The notes beneath the pieces were generated by a model. The model was given only the letters and a program-made list of their open reading frames with translations, had not been told where the DNA came from and did not search any database. A stretch of DNA of 64,000 nt from IMG/VR virus record IMGVR_UViG_3300024180_000003, positions 40,849 to 104,848 of that record; one strand, 5' to 3'. Positions 1 to 7,429 of this stretch are shown one piece after another; within the stretch, counting starts at the first letter, position 1, and each line of letters starts with the position of its first letter. The DNA is from a virus. Made by a program: the position numbers and the translations under genes.

Positions 1-933
1 ATGGTGAATCATTTCGTGAGCAAAAGATCTAACGATATCTTTATCGTGTCTTCCTTCTGCGAAAAGTACTATCTCTTTTAATGATGGACTGTAATATGCA
101 GTTCTGCCGAAAAAGTTACTTGCTTCTATTGGGTCCCTTTTAATTTTTATTTCCGGTAAAGGTAATATGTTCATTTTACGGTCTAACATATATTCAGTCA
201 AAGATGTTATATAATCTTTTAATTCTAGTTTCTTACCTGCTTCTTCATTTATTTCTACCTCTAATTGTTCTACTTCGTTATTTTCGTTAAGAGCAAAATA
301 TTCATCTATAATTCCGCTGAGACTTGAGCTTATTACTTCTGCTACTATTTTATCTTTCAAACCTGTAAGTATTGATAGTATTTCTTCTCTAGATAACTCT
401 TTAGGGAAAAAATCTAAAATCTTATCTAAGTTACCCGATAGTATATTGTTTCTAAAATCTGTTGCTCTAATTGTTGACCCAGGTTTTGCTGCGAGTGCTA
501 ATCCTTTAACATTGGGAGCGTTTTTATAAGTAGTAACTCTCCTTAAATCTACAAAATCTTTCTCACCTCTTATTCCTGTTACTGATGCGAATTCTTGTTC
601 AGGGTTAGCTTGTGCATAATCTTTGGCTGCAAACATTGGGTTGCTCCCTCCGTCTTTTATCTCAACATTACCTAAGTATTTAGCATAAGTATTCCATATA
701 GACATTGATTCATCTTTAGATATACCGTTTCTCTCACCTGCTCCTACGAAAACTATAACCTTGTCTATATTCGGTTTTTCACCGTTGCTGCCACCTAGAA
801 GTGAAGCACCAGTTTCTTTGTAATTATCTTTATTATATATTGAACCGTTATATGAGCCGTCTAATAATGACTTTACTACGTTGTAATGTCCTCTATGAGG
901 AGGTTTATATGCGCCTGGGTATAATGCTATCAT
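1..933 (-). CDS. Nucleotidyltransferase fused to HExxH-type domain (partial)
   Basis: I read this by translating the minus strand from the ATG at 933. The frame stays open for all 311 codons to the window edge, so the C-terminus is missing. The N-terminus has the cytidylyltransferase-like signature PPHRGH (HxGH, residues 13-16), and a later STIRATDFR resembles the second nucleotide-binding motif of NadM/PPAT-type enzymes. The end of the visible part has HEMIH (306-310), a zinc metallopeptidase-like HExxH. The start overlaps the stop of the upstream gene as ATGA, so the two are translationally coupled. NMN adenylyltransferase-like activity is possible but the substrate cannot be read from sequence. 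Confidence 0.75.
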   Translation of the reverse strand, partial: MIALYPGAYKPPHRGHYNVVKSLLDGSYNGSIYNKDNYKETGASLLGGSNGEKPNIDKVIVFVGAGERNGISKDESMSIWNTYAKYLGNVEIKDGGSNPMFAAKDYAQANPEQEFASVTGIRGEKDFVDLRRVTTYKNAPNVKGLALAAKPGSTIRATDFRNNILSGNLDKILDFFPKELSREEILSILTGLKDKIVAEVISSSLSGIIDEYFALNENNEVEQLEVEINEEAGKKLELKDYITSLTEYMLDRKMNILPLPEIKIKRDPIEASNFFGRTAYYSPSLKEIVLFAEGRHDKDIVRSFAHEMIHH

Positions 934-1871
934 GCTAAAAATGATTGTACTTTAGAGTCTATTTCTCCTACTGAGGAGTGATTTAATTTTTCTTGAAATG
1001 TTGGATTGTATATCATATCTACAATATTATCTAGAACTTCATCTGCTTTTCCTTTTCTTTTTATATTGCTGTCTCTATACTTTTGAACTGCTGCTTTAAG
1101 CTTATCCTGTCCTGGGCCTGCTCCGTTCTTTCTGTAAGCTTTTAGAAATGCAGTTTTAATTGCTTTGTCTTCTGATCTATTTTCTTTATCCCAATCTATA
1201 CTACCAACATCTTTTATAAATTGTTGCTCTTCTTCAGGTGTCATCTCTACTGGTACAAAGAAGGAAGAGCCGCCGACATTATTATCTTGATTAAATTTCT
1301 CTAAATAATCTTTTACTCCACTTAAGCCACTTTTAGCAGCTTTATCAAATCCTTCAACTTCTTTTTTATATTTACCGCCTCTATCACTTACAAAGATAGA
1401 TAAGTTACCTTTTAACTGTCTGTTAAAGTCTTCTATTTTAGTATACACATTTCTCCAGGTAGCAAATACAGAATCGCCAGGAATATTTCTTTCCCTAGCC
1501 ATAAAGTTAGAAACGTAAGAAATCATAGGGTGAGCATACACCATAACCATATAGACCTGGTAGCCTGTTGCAAGTAATTTATCTAGATTTTTTTGGAAGC
1601 CTGCTCCGGATGCAGTAGTATCCCAAACAAAGCTAGTTTTTTCTTCTGCTGCTGCCATTGCGTCTTTGGACGTTTGATTGGCTGCTGGTCCTAGTTTGTT
1701 GTAATACGGGTGGTCTTTGTCCTCCACGTACTTGTCTGGGTTGAATTGTACTAGGCTGTCTAGTCCTAATTGGTTGAGTAGGTACGTTTTCCCTGATCCT
1801 GCTCCTCCCGCCATTATTATTGCTTTGGGTGCGGATCTGTCCTCTAGTATTAGTGTTGATAATTTTATCAT
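930..1871 (-). CDS. P-loop kinase, polynucleotide-kinase/zeta-toxin-like
   Basis: Residues 21-29 form a Walker A motif (AGGAGSGKT) right after a short N-terminal segment. The stretch FVWDTTASG followed by a long helix is typical of the AAA_33/zeta-toxin kinase group, which phosphorylates nucleotides, polynucleotides or small molecules. The protein is 313 residues. It starts MIKLSTLILED, the same tag seen on several other proteins in this window (possible head-targeting signal, inference). The first 239 bases overlap the end of the upstream lipoprotein gene in another frame. A start at Met20 would shorten but not remove this overlap. The substrate is unknown. Confidence 0.75.
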   Translation of the reverse strand: MIKLSTLILEDRSAPKAIIMAGGAGSGKTYLLNQLGLDSLVQFNPDKYVEDKDHPYYNKLGPAANQTSKDAMAAAEEKTSFVWDTTASGAGFQKNLDKLLATGYQVYMVMVYAHPMISYVSNFMARERNIPGDSVFATWRNVYTKIEDFNRQLKGNLSIFVSDRGGKYKKEVEGFDKAAKSGLSGVKDYLEKFNQDNNVGGSSFFVPVEMTPEEEQQFIKDVGSIDWDKENRSEDKAIKTAFLKAYRKNGAGPGQDKLKAAVQKYRDSNIKRKGKADEVLDNIVDMIYNPTFQEKLNHSSVGEIDSKVQSFLA

Positions 1872-2469
1872 CTGTCGTGTTATTTGTTCTTCGGTTTCTT
1901 ACTTCTAGTTTAATTATATCTGCAATCTCGTCTACTGTTTGAGTTCTTCTTGTAGTTTGTCTTAATCTTCTACCTGAAGGAACTATATTAACACTTCTTC
2001 TACCGTACATGTATGTTGCATTCCATCCTCTATTATAATTAGGATAATAGTTCCAATTGTGCCATCCGTAGTAGTTATTCCAACCGTAGTTATTATACCC
2101 CCATCTGTCGTATCCAAATGGTGACCATCTATGAGGTGTGATACCCCATGCCCAATCGTTCCACATTTGAGTTCTGTTCCAATAGGGACTATAACCTAAC
2201 CCGTAGTATGGATTATACCTATTGTACCTGTTACCTAGAATACGATTATTCCAATCAAATGATATGGGTTGACTTAACGCATATTGAGCAAAGTCAAATC
2301 TAAAATTAAAATCTGTTCTTAATAGTCGTTGAAGTTCAAACTCATTATCTATTACTATTATTTCTGCATCTGATCCTTGTATGCTATAGTTAGGATCGTG
2401 ATTTAAGGTGCTTACCTGTAAAGAAGAGCATCCTGTTAATAATACTAGTAAAAATAATAACTTTTTCAT
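1633..2469 (-). CDS. Lipoprotein rich in Tyr, Asn, Trp and Gly
   Basis: The N-terminus is a lipoprotein signal peptide with lipobox LLTGC (Cys14). Residues about 75-155 are very rich in Tyr, Asn, Trp, Gly and Arg. The C-terminal 100 residues are basic and low-complexity (Arg, Gln, Ser, Thr, Asn). I recognise no family. It would sit in the inner or outer membrane of the host. The last 239 bases overlap the start of the kinase gene, so either the DNA is dual-coding or the C-terminal tail is a permissive, unconstrained extension. A TATAAATA box lies just upstream. Confidence 0.65.
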   Translation of the reverse strand: MKKLLFLLVLLTGCSSLQVSTLNHDPNYSIQGSDAEIIVIDNEFELQRLLRTDFNFRFDFAQYALSQPISFDWNNRILGNRYNRYNPYYGLGYSPYWNRTQMWNDWAWGITPHRWSPFGYDRWGYNNYGWNNYYGWHNWNYYPNYNRGWNATYMYGRRSVNIVPSGRRLRQTTRRTQTVDEIADIIKLEVRNRRTNNTTDDKIINTNTRGQIRTQSNNNGGRSRIRENVPTQPIRTRQPSTIQPRQVRGGQRPPVLQQTRTSSQSNVQRRNGSSRRKN

Positions 2470-2472
2470 ACA

Positions 2473-3255
2473 TTATAATTTTAGAGTTGTAGGGTAACTA
2501 TTATAAATAGGTTCTGTATTAGGGTTCTCTAATGAATATAGTTTATATATCATTTTAAACAATTCAAAATTTTCCTCTATTTCATCTATTTGTAATACTT
2601 TCCACCCTTTACCTTGTATTACGTTTTTCTGTTTTGATGGACCTCTAGAATGAGCTTTTAACCATATTATCCCTGTACGTTGTATTTTTATTCCTTTTGC
2701 TTCTTCTAAACCTTTTGCATAAGCTGAAAGCTGTAAATCAAAAGACTTGTGGACTGAATTGGATGTTTTAATATCCAGTAGCCATATTTCTCCGTGCATC
2801 TTTACTACCAAGTCTGCTGTTCCTGCATATTTGTGTTCATCTGACCATACAAAATCTTCAGCAGATATTAATTCCGGCTTATGTGTTCTCCAGAAATCAG
2901 CAAACTTTAATATCATTTCCCAAACTATTTGAGAGTATTTTGCATTGCCGTAATCATCCATCCAGGTAACTTCTTTACCTAGAACTAATTGTTCACATGC
3001 TTCATGTACCTGTGTTCCTTGTTTTCCTGCTCGTCTCATAATAAGATCGGCGTTATGCCCAACATCCTTGAGCCAAGACTCAAAAAATTTGTTTTTGGGC
3101 ATATACTGAAGTATGGTTGTTACGGACGGGTAATATACTCCTTCGCCTCTCTTATAAACTCTTCTATCTAAGAAATTAATCTGCTTTAGTTGGGGATTAA
3201 AATCTAATCTTTTCTTTTCATTCTGTTCAAGAATATTCATTCCTTGCTTTATCAT
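2473..3255 (-). CDS. PD-(D/E)XK nuclease, RecB/Cas4-like
   Basis: A nuclease core is visible in order: GTQVHEA (His84), AGTADLV (Asp148), LDIKTS (Asp161, Lys163) and QLSAYA (from 175), the classic PD-(D/E)XK RecB-family arrangement. It has 260 residues and no Fe-S cysteine set. It overlaps the primase stop by four bases (ATGA), so it is coupled to replication genes. A role in DNA processing or recombination during phage replication is likely. The T4 gp46/47 type is excluded by length and motifs. Confidence 0.8.
   Translation of the reverse strand: MIKQGMNILEQNEKKRLDFNPQLKQINFLDRRVYKRGEGVYYPSVTTILQYMPKNKFFESWLKDVGHNADLIMRRAGKQGTQVHEACEQLVLGKEVTWMDDYGNAKYSQIVWEMILKFADFWRTHKPELISAEDFVWSDEHKYAGTADLVVKMHGEIWLLDIKTSNSVHKSFDLQLSAYAKGLEEAKGIKIQRTGIIWLKAHSRGPSKQKNVIQGKGWKVLQIDEIEENFELFKMIYKLYSLENPNTEPIYNSYPTTLKL
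2498..2510 (-). promoter_or_regulatory. Candidate late promoter box
   Basis: The coding strand reads CTATTTATAATAG about 28 bases before the lipoprotein start. The same box recurs before several other probable late genes. Assignment to the gp55-like sigma factor is inference. Confidence 0.35.
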
Positions 3256-4175
3256 AGGTTTAATTTTTGCAGCATTATTTTAGAAAAGTCTAGTTCTGCT
3301 GCGTTCTGTACTAATTTAGTAAAGTTTTTAAACCCTAACTGTGATGGGTCTTTACCTTTTAGCTCTATTAAATAAACTTTAAATCCTGCTGCTATAAATT
3401 TTTCAGCTATTTTTAAAGCTGCGTCTTGAGCATCTTCGTCTAATGCGATATATATGTCTGTAAGACGGCTTGTTATTATTTTTTTATATAGTTCAGTTGA
3501 TACACTTTTACCAAGAAGCGGTATGGCGTTTCTTTTAATTGCCATTGCATCAAACACTCCTTCACATAGTATGATTGGAGCATTCCAGTTAATAAGGTTT
3601 TCGTAAAATATTATGTCTTTAGAAACTTCAGGATTTTTGTATTTAAAGAAGTTTCCATCATAGCTTCTTCCAACAAAATAGTTGAGCCTATTGGACTCAG
3701 TATAACTTGGCAAAATAACTCGTCCTCCATACTCACCAGTTGTGCAGTATCCAATACTATATTTAATAAAATCATTGTCGGTAAGTCCTCGTTCATATAG
3801 GTAGTTTTTAACTATATTAGCTACAACTGATGTGTTTGATGCTTTATATAGTAGTTGATACTCTTTTGGTAGCTCTACTATAGATAGCTGTTTATATTCT
3901 ATATTTGAACCTTTAGGTAGGTACTTTAGAACTAATGCTGCTTCTTCCTTTGGTGTTCTTAGCTGTTTTAGTAATGAGCGTATAGTACGGCCTCTTGTCT
4001 GACATACCCAGCACTCCCAAGGGTTATGTCCCTCCTCGTTAGTTTCCATGTTTATCTCTAACTTGGGTTTTCTATGGTTGCAAAATGGACAGTGAAAAGC
4101 GTGGTTTCCTCTAGCTCTCTTATGAGATTTACCCAAGAGGTTTTCAATAGAACCTAATAAAAAAGAATATTCCAT
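3252..4175 (-). CDS. DNA primase, DnaG/gp61 type
   Basis: The N-terminus has a zinc-binding domain (Cys29-x2-Cys32 and Cys55-x2-Cys58). The Toprim catalytic fold follows, with LCEGVFDA (Glu205) and the acidic triplet DED at 246-248. It would make RNA primers for lagging-strand synthesis with the phage helicase. At 307 residues it is a little shorter than T4 gp61. It is the first gene behind the promoter at 4200-4230 and is followed by a coupled nuclease gene. Confidence 0.88.
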   Translation of the reverse strand: MEYSFLLGSIENLLGKSHKRARGNHAFHCPFCNHRKPKLEINMETNEEGHNPWECWVCQTRGRTIRSLLKQLRTPKEEAALVLKYLPKGSNIEYKQLSIVELPKEYQLLYKASNTSVVANIVKNYLYERGLTDNDFIKYSIGYCTTGEYGGRVILPSYTESNRLNYFVGRSYDGNFFKYKNPEVSKDIIFYENLINWNAPIILCEGVFDAMAIKRNAIPLLGKSVSTELYKKIITSRLTDIYIALDEDAQDAALKIAEKFIAAGFKVYLIELKGKDPSQLGFKNFTKLVQNAAELDFSKIMLQKLNL

Positions 4176-4199
4176 GTAGTTGTCCGTAACTATTATCTT

Positions 4200-4230
4200 A
4201 TAATATAAGAAAAATAATTCTAAATATCAA
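4200..4230 (-). promoter_or_regulatory. Bacteroidota-type promoter before primase gene
   Basis: The coding strand reads TTG, 20 bases ending in TTCT, then TATATTAT, matching the other copies in spacing and in the TTCT just before the -7 box. It overlaps the last codons of the upstream gene. Confidence 0.7.
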
Positions 4231-4648
4231 CTAATTTCAGTTTATTTTTTTGATTTACCATTACATTTGATGGTCTTATATCTAGTTCTTCTGGGTCGAG
4301 TCCCATCCTTTGTGCTTCAGCTTCAGTTGCTTCAATCCATTCTTCAGGAATATCTCCTTTAAATTCTCCTAGCACTTCCATTTGAATTATTCCTAACTTT
4401 TCATTAATCTCTTCTACATCGTATATAAAAGCAAAGTTATTTGTTTTTTTACCTTTAAGTATATGTGCATGTTCTAACTCTATTGAATCAGTTGTTACTT
4501 TATAAACTCTACCGTTTAGAAGATATGCAGAGCCGTAATCTCCTGAGCCTAGATACTTCCCTCCAAGTTCTTTTACTTTCTCTACTTCTTTTTCAAACCC
4601 GGGATCGTAGTAAAGAATCTCTCCTAATATTACGTGTGATAGTCTCAT
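4220..4648 (-). CDS. Miniature protein-kinase-like protein
   Basis: In 142 residues nearly all landmarks of a protein kinase appear in the right order: glycine-rich loop GSGDYGSAY (34-42), VYK with Lys50, acidic residues Glu57/Glu59, a catalytic-loop-like LDIRPSN with Asp123-x4-Asn128, and KLVDI with Asp141 where the DFG Asp should be. The chain then stops one residue later, so there is no activation segment or C-terminal lobe beyond the metal-binding Asp. It starts MRLSHVILGE, the shared N-terminal tag. It may phosphorylate, bind nucleotide, or be a pseudokinase. Activity is not predictable. Confidence 0.6.
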   Translation of the reverse strand: MRLSHVILGEILYYDPGFEKEVEKVKELGGKYLGSGDYGSAYLLNGRVYKVTTDSIELEHAHILKGKKTNNFAFIYDVEEINEKLGIIQMEVLGEFKGDIPEEWIEATEAEAQRMGLDPEELDIRPSNVMVNQKNKLKLVDI

Positions 4649-4653
4649 ATCTT

Positions 4654-5085
4654 TTAATCTAATGAACCATGTTTACCGGAATGCATATCATCTCCAAATT
4701 TACGAGCTTGTTTTGTAAGTACACTTATGTAAATTGGATGGTCGTCAGATCCTTTAGGACCAGTTCCGTAATAGGAGTTAATTCTTATACCTTCTAAATC
4801 ATCTCCTTTATCCATATGGGCTTTTACTACTTTACCGACTGTTGTGATAACATCACTTTTCCAAGAACCTTCCGGTTTAATTGTTTGTGTATCTTTGCTG
4901 GTCTTAAAGATGGTTGTATTAGTAGGTATACTTATAGATTTTATAGTACTAGGCATTCTATCTATTGCTTTTTTAAAATCTTCTAAAGTATCAGCTGTGC
5001 CTAGCCAGTTAACAGAGTATTTTTTTCCGTTTATAGTTGAAGCGTCTTCTCTAAAGCCTTCGAATATGATATTAGTTAATTTCAT
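4654..5085 (-). CDS. Unknown tagged protein
   Basis: It has 143 residues, is soluble and matches no family I know. It begins MKLTNIIFEGFRE, one of the clearest copies of the N-terminal tag, with a possible cut after FE before Gly. The centre is Ser/Thr/Ile-rich and the end carries GTGPKGSDDHPIYISV. It overlaps the upstream cupin-like gene by four bases (ATGA). Confidence 0.6.
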   Translation of the reverse strand: MKLTNIIFEGFREDASTINGKKYSVNWLGTADTLEDFKKAIDRMPSTIKSISIPTNTTIFKTSKDTQTIKPEGSWKSDVITTVGKVVKAHMDKGDDLEGIRINSYYGTGPKGSDDHPIYISVLTKQARKFGDDMHSGKHGSLD

Positions 5086-5357
5086 TTGCGTTCTATTTTA
5101 AGGGTTAAGTCTCCTGTGCCTTTTATTAGCCGGTGGTACACTTCCTTTGGTATAAATAGCTTGTTATCATCTAAAGAAACGGGAAGGTTATTATCAAATT
5201 GAAATTGCCAGTCTGTTTTATGCATTGCTACAACATACCGATCCTCTCGGTCTTTGTGCCAAACAAATTCATCTTCATCTGTGTTTTGATTGAAGAATCT
5301 AATATCACCGTCATCTAAGTACGGTCTACCAATATCCTGAGAAGTTTCTTTTTCCAC
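5082..5357 (-). CDS. Small cupin-like protein
   Basis: The 91 residues fit a single small double-stranded beta-helix: VWHKDREDRYV, then WQFQFDNNLPV, then FIPKEVYHRLIKG, with His/Asp/Arg and YHR where cupins place metal or ligand residues. Similar short proteins are frequent in marine T4-like phages. The role is unknown. It overlaps both neighbours, 32 bases upstream and 4 downstream. Confidence 0.55.
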   Translation of the reverse strand: MEKETSQDIGRPYLDDGDIRFFNQNTDEDEFVWHKDREDRYVVAMHKTDWQFQFDNNLPVSLDDNKLFIPKEVYHRLIKGTGDLTLKIERK

Positions 5358-6495
5358 CTAATGATTTCCAATAACGTCCAATATTACAAGCCCAGTATCC
5401 TGGTTTTGTTTTGTCTTTTTTAGTTGCACATTTATGACGTGCAGCAAATGATGATCTTGCTCCAGGTTCATCTATCTTAACATTTAAACCTGTTGTACCT
5501 CCGAAAGATACTTTTACAACATTCCCTTTTTTATTCTTTGTGTATACGTAGAATTTTTTAGAACCTCCACGTTTTGGTTTATTTAGAGGTACATCTTTAC
5601 CTTTGTATTCTGCTTCATCTAATTGACCTTTTATAGGTAGTTTTCTTTTAGCTATGGCCAGCAAAGCGCTTCTTAACTGTCTTTTCATATTACCTGCTTC
5701 CCATTCCCAGTATCCTATGTCTCCTTCTTTCCAAAAAATCATGTAGTCCTGATCTCTACCTTGTCCAGCTATTTTAATTTTAAATTCACTGTTTCTTAGT
5801 TTATGGAAAGGGAATTTTGATTTACGGTGATCGTCTTTAGTTACAATATACTCAGGTATAGATTTAGCTTCTTTAACTGGTTCTTTTAGGTTTTTAAACC
5901 ATTTCATTAACTCATCATAAGACATATCGTATGCTGGGTGATTATCGGTGTCATCAAAGGCTTTTAATTCTGTAGGTTTTGCCTTTAGTAAGGATCGTAT
6001 AGCTTTGTACCTATTATTAGTTGCATTTATAGTTTTAGTTGCATTAAATAAATTGTCTTTAGGCAACTTCCATTTTACATCCCAATCTTTTTGAGAAAAT
6101 GATTCATCTAATGATTTTTCTAAATCTTTTATTTTTTGGGTTAAAAAAGGCACATTCCCTCCATCATTTGGGTCGGCTATTCTCGCTTTTAATCTATCAA
6201 TTGTTTGTTGAATAGTTTCTTCCTTATCATATTTAGATTCTTCTAACATAGGTAAATCTAATGGTACTTTTATTCCTTCATATACTCCATATAGCCCTAT
6301 ATCTGTTGTTTCTATTAACTTTAAATCTTCTTCGTTAAGTTGAATTTTACCGTCTCTATAAGCGTCTCTTGCTTCAGCAAATAATTGTATAAAGCTATCG
6401 CTAGAATAACGGTAGACATTCTCATATAAAGAGAGACTGTTATCTATATGGTACTTAAGTGATGGTTTTCCTATTATTTCAGTTAATCTAATCAT
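5326..6495 (-). CDS. Tagged virion-associated protein candidate, 389 aa
   Basis: It starts MIRLTEIIGKPS (tag-like). The middle is helical and charged. The C-terminal 60 residues contain ARSSFAARHKCATKKDKTKPGYWACNIGRYW, with two cysteines and conserved aromatics. This tail resembles one found in many phage structural or head-associated proteins, whose function I cannot name. It forms an operon with the small Cys-rich gene upstream. Confidence 0.55.
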   Translation of the reverse strand: MIRLTEIIGKPSLKYHIDNSLSLYENVYRYSSDSFIQLFAEARDAYRDGKIQLNEEDLKLIETTDIGLYGVYEGIKVPLDLPMLEESKYDKEETIQQTIDRLKARIADPNDGGNVPFLTQKIKDLEKSLDESFSQKDWDVKWKLPKDNLFNATKTINATNNRYKAIRSLLKAKPTELKAFDDTDNHPAYDMSYDELMKWFKNLKEPVKEAKSIPEYIVTKDDHRKSKFPFHKLRNSEFKIKIAGQGRDQDYMIFWKEGDIGYWEWEAGNMKRQLRSALLAIAKRKLPIKGQLDEAEYKGKDVPLNKPKRGGSKKFYVYTKNKKGNVVKVSFGGTTGLNVKIDEPGARSSFAARHKCATKKDKTKPGYWACNIGRYWKSLGGKRNFSGYW

Positions 6496-6501
6496 ATTAT
6501 A

Positions 6502-6918
6502 TTACTTTTTATTTCTTTCTTGCCACTCTTGTGATATTGAATCTTTTTCAATTGGACCTCCTTTAGCCCAAGTTCTACAGCTTCTTGCGGAATGACATTT
6601 AAAATGATGCATCCAACAGTAACCTAGTCTTCCATCCTCATCAGATGTAACTCCAGGCATACATTCATCCATCCTCTTGGAGATATCAAAAGCGACGCAG
6701 TTACTACAGTTAGTACCTTTTGCTGCTTTTTCTTCTGTATTCCAGTACTTTGCTATTTCTTTCCAGTAATTACCAGGTTCGTTTACATTTAACGGACCGT
6801 ATTGAATATGGGGTGCTTTTATTGCTGAGTCTCTATTTTTTGTGTTTAATATTAAATCTTGAGTTGCAGCAGGGCACGATTCATTACCCTCTTTAAGTAG
6901 AATATCTCTTAATTTCAT
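6502..6918 (-). CDS. Cysteine-rich small protein, possible metal or Fe-S site
   Basis: Of 138 residues, seven or more cysteines cluster in the C-terminal two thirds: CSNC, ECMPG, GYCWMHHFKCHSARSCRTW. Together with the His pair they could bind zinc or an Fe-S cluster. It starts MKLRDILLKEG, again the tag with Glu-Gly at the possible cut. Proteins of this shape occur in cyanophages and other marine T4-like phages without known role. It overlaps the upstream gene by four bases. Confidence 0.6.
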   Translation of the reverse strand: MKLRDILLKEGNESCPAATQDLILNTKNRDSAIKAPHIQYGPLNVNEPGNYWKEIAKYWNTEEKAAKGTNCSNCVAFDISKRMDECMPGVTSDEDGRLGYCWMHHFKCHSARSCRTWAKGGPIEKDSISQEWQERNKK

Positions 6919-7394
6919 AATGTAAAGTCTTTTCTGTAGAATTTTCCTAGGATATTATCATTAATATATGCATCCTGGTTCTCCAGTACTTCGTTTATAA
7001 ATAGGTATTTACATTCATAGTATGTAAGTAACTTCTTATTGGGTACAAAACATAGTATACGTCTTTCAAAGTCCATTGGGGAACCTTCTTTAACGTACTT
7101 TAAAATATCTTTATGTGATCCGTAATAAGTCTTCCAATCTGATTCTGTTATTATTTTTTGTTTTAACGGTGTTCTTCCTCCAATTCCTTTTGCTTTTCTT
7201 TCTTCTCTTAAGGCCTCTAAAGCTCTCTTCCCTAGTCTTTTATTACGTTCAAAGAATAGAACTTTTTTACCTAAGTACTTTTTACCCGAAGGTTTATGAA
7301 ATGTTTCGTAAATAAACCCATAAGAGCCTGTTGGCATTTCGCTTATGTCAGTAATGAGTTTTGAATTGTATGTCCAGCCTGGGGTTGTTACCAT
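6915..7394 (-). CDS. GIY-YIG-like endonuclease
   Basis: The N-terminus reads YGFIYETFHKPSGKKYLGKK, matching the GIY-x10-YIG core, and is followed by SDWKTYYGSHKDI, a conserved segment of Seg-like phage nucleases. It has 159 residues and no separate DNA-binding domain. It may be a free-standing homing-type endonuclease. The promoter at 7399-7429 lies only four bases before this ATG, so the message is leaderless or starts at Met20 (position 7337). Confidence 0.65.
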   Translation of the reverse strand: MVTTPGWTYNSKLITDISEMPTGSYGFIYETFHKPSGKKYLGKKVLFFERNKRLGKRALEALREERKAKGIGGRTPLKQKIITESDWKTYYGSHKDILKYVKEGSPMDFERRILCFVPNKKLLTYYECKYLFINEVLENQDAYINDNILGKFYRKDFTL

Positions 7395-7398
7395 TTGT

Positions 7399-7429
7399 TA
7401 AATATAAGAATAATTTTACAGAATTACAA
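7399..7429 (-). promoter_or_regulatory. Bacteroidota-type promoter before endonuclease gene
   Basis: The coding strand reads TTG, 20 bases ending in TTCT, then TATATTTA. It sits between the tail fibre stop and the endonuclease start, with only ACAA between box and ATG. Confidence 0.7.
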
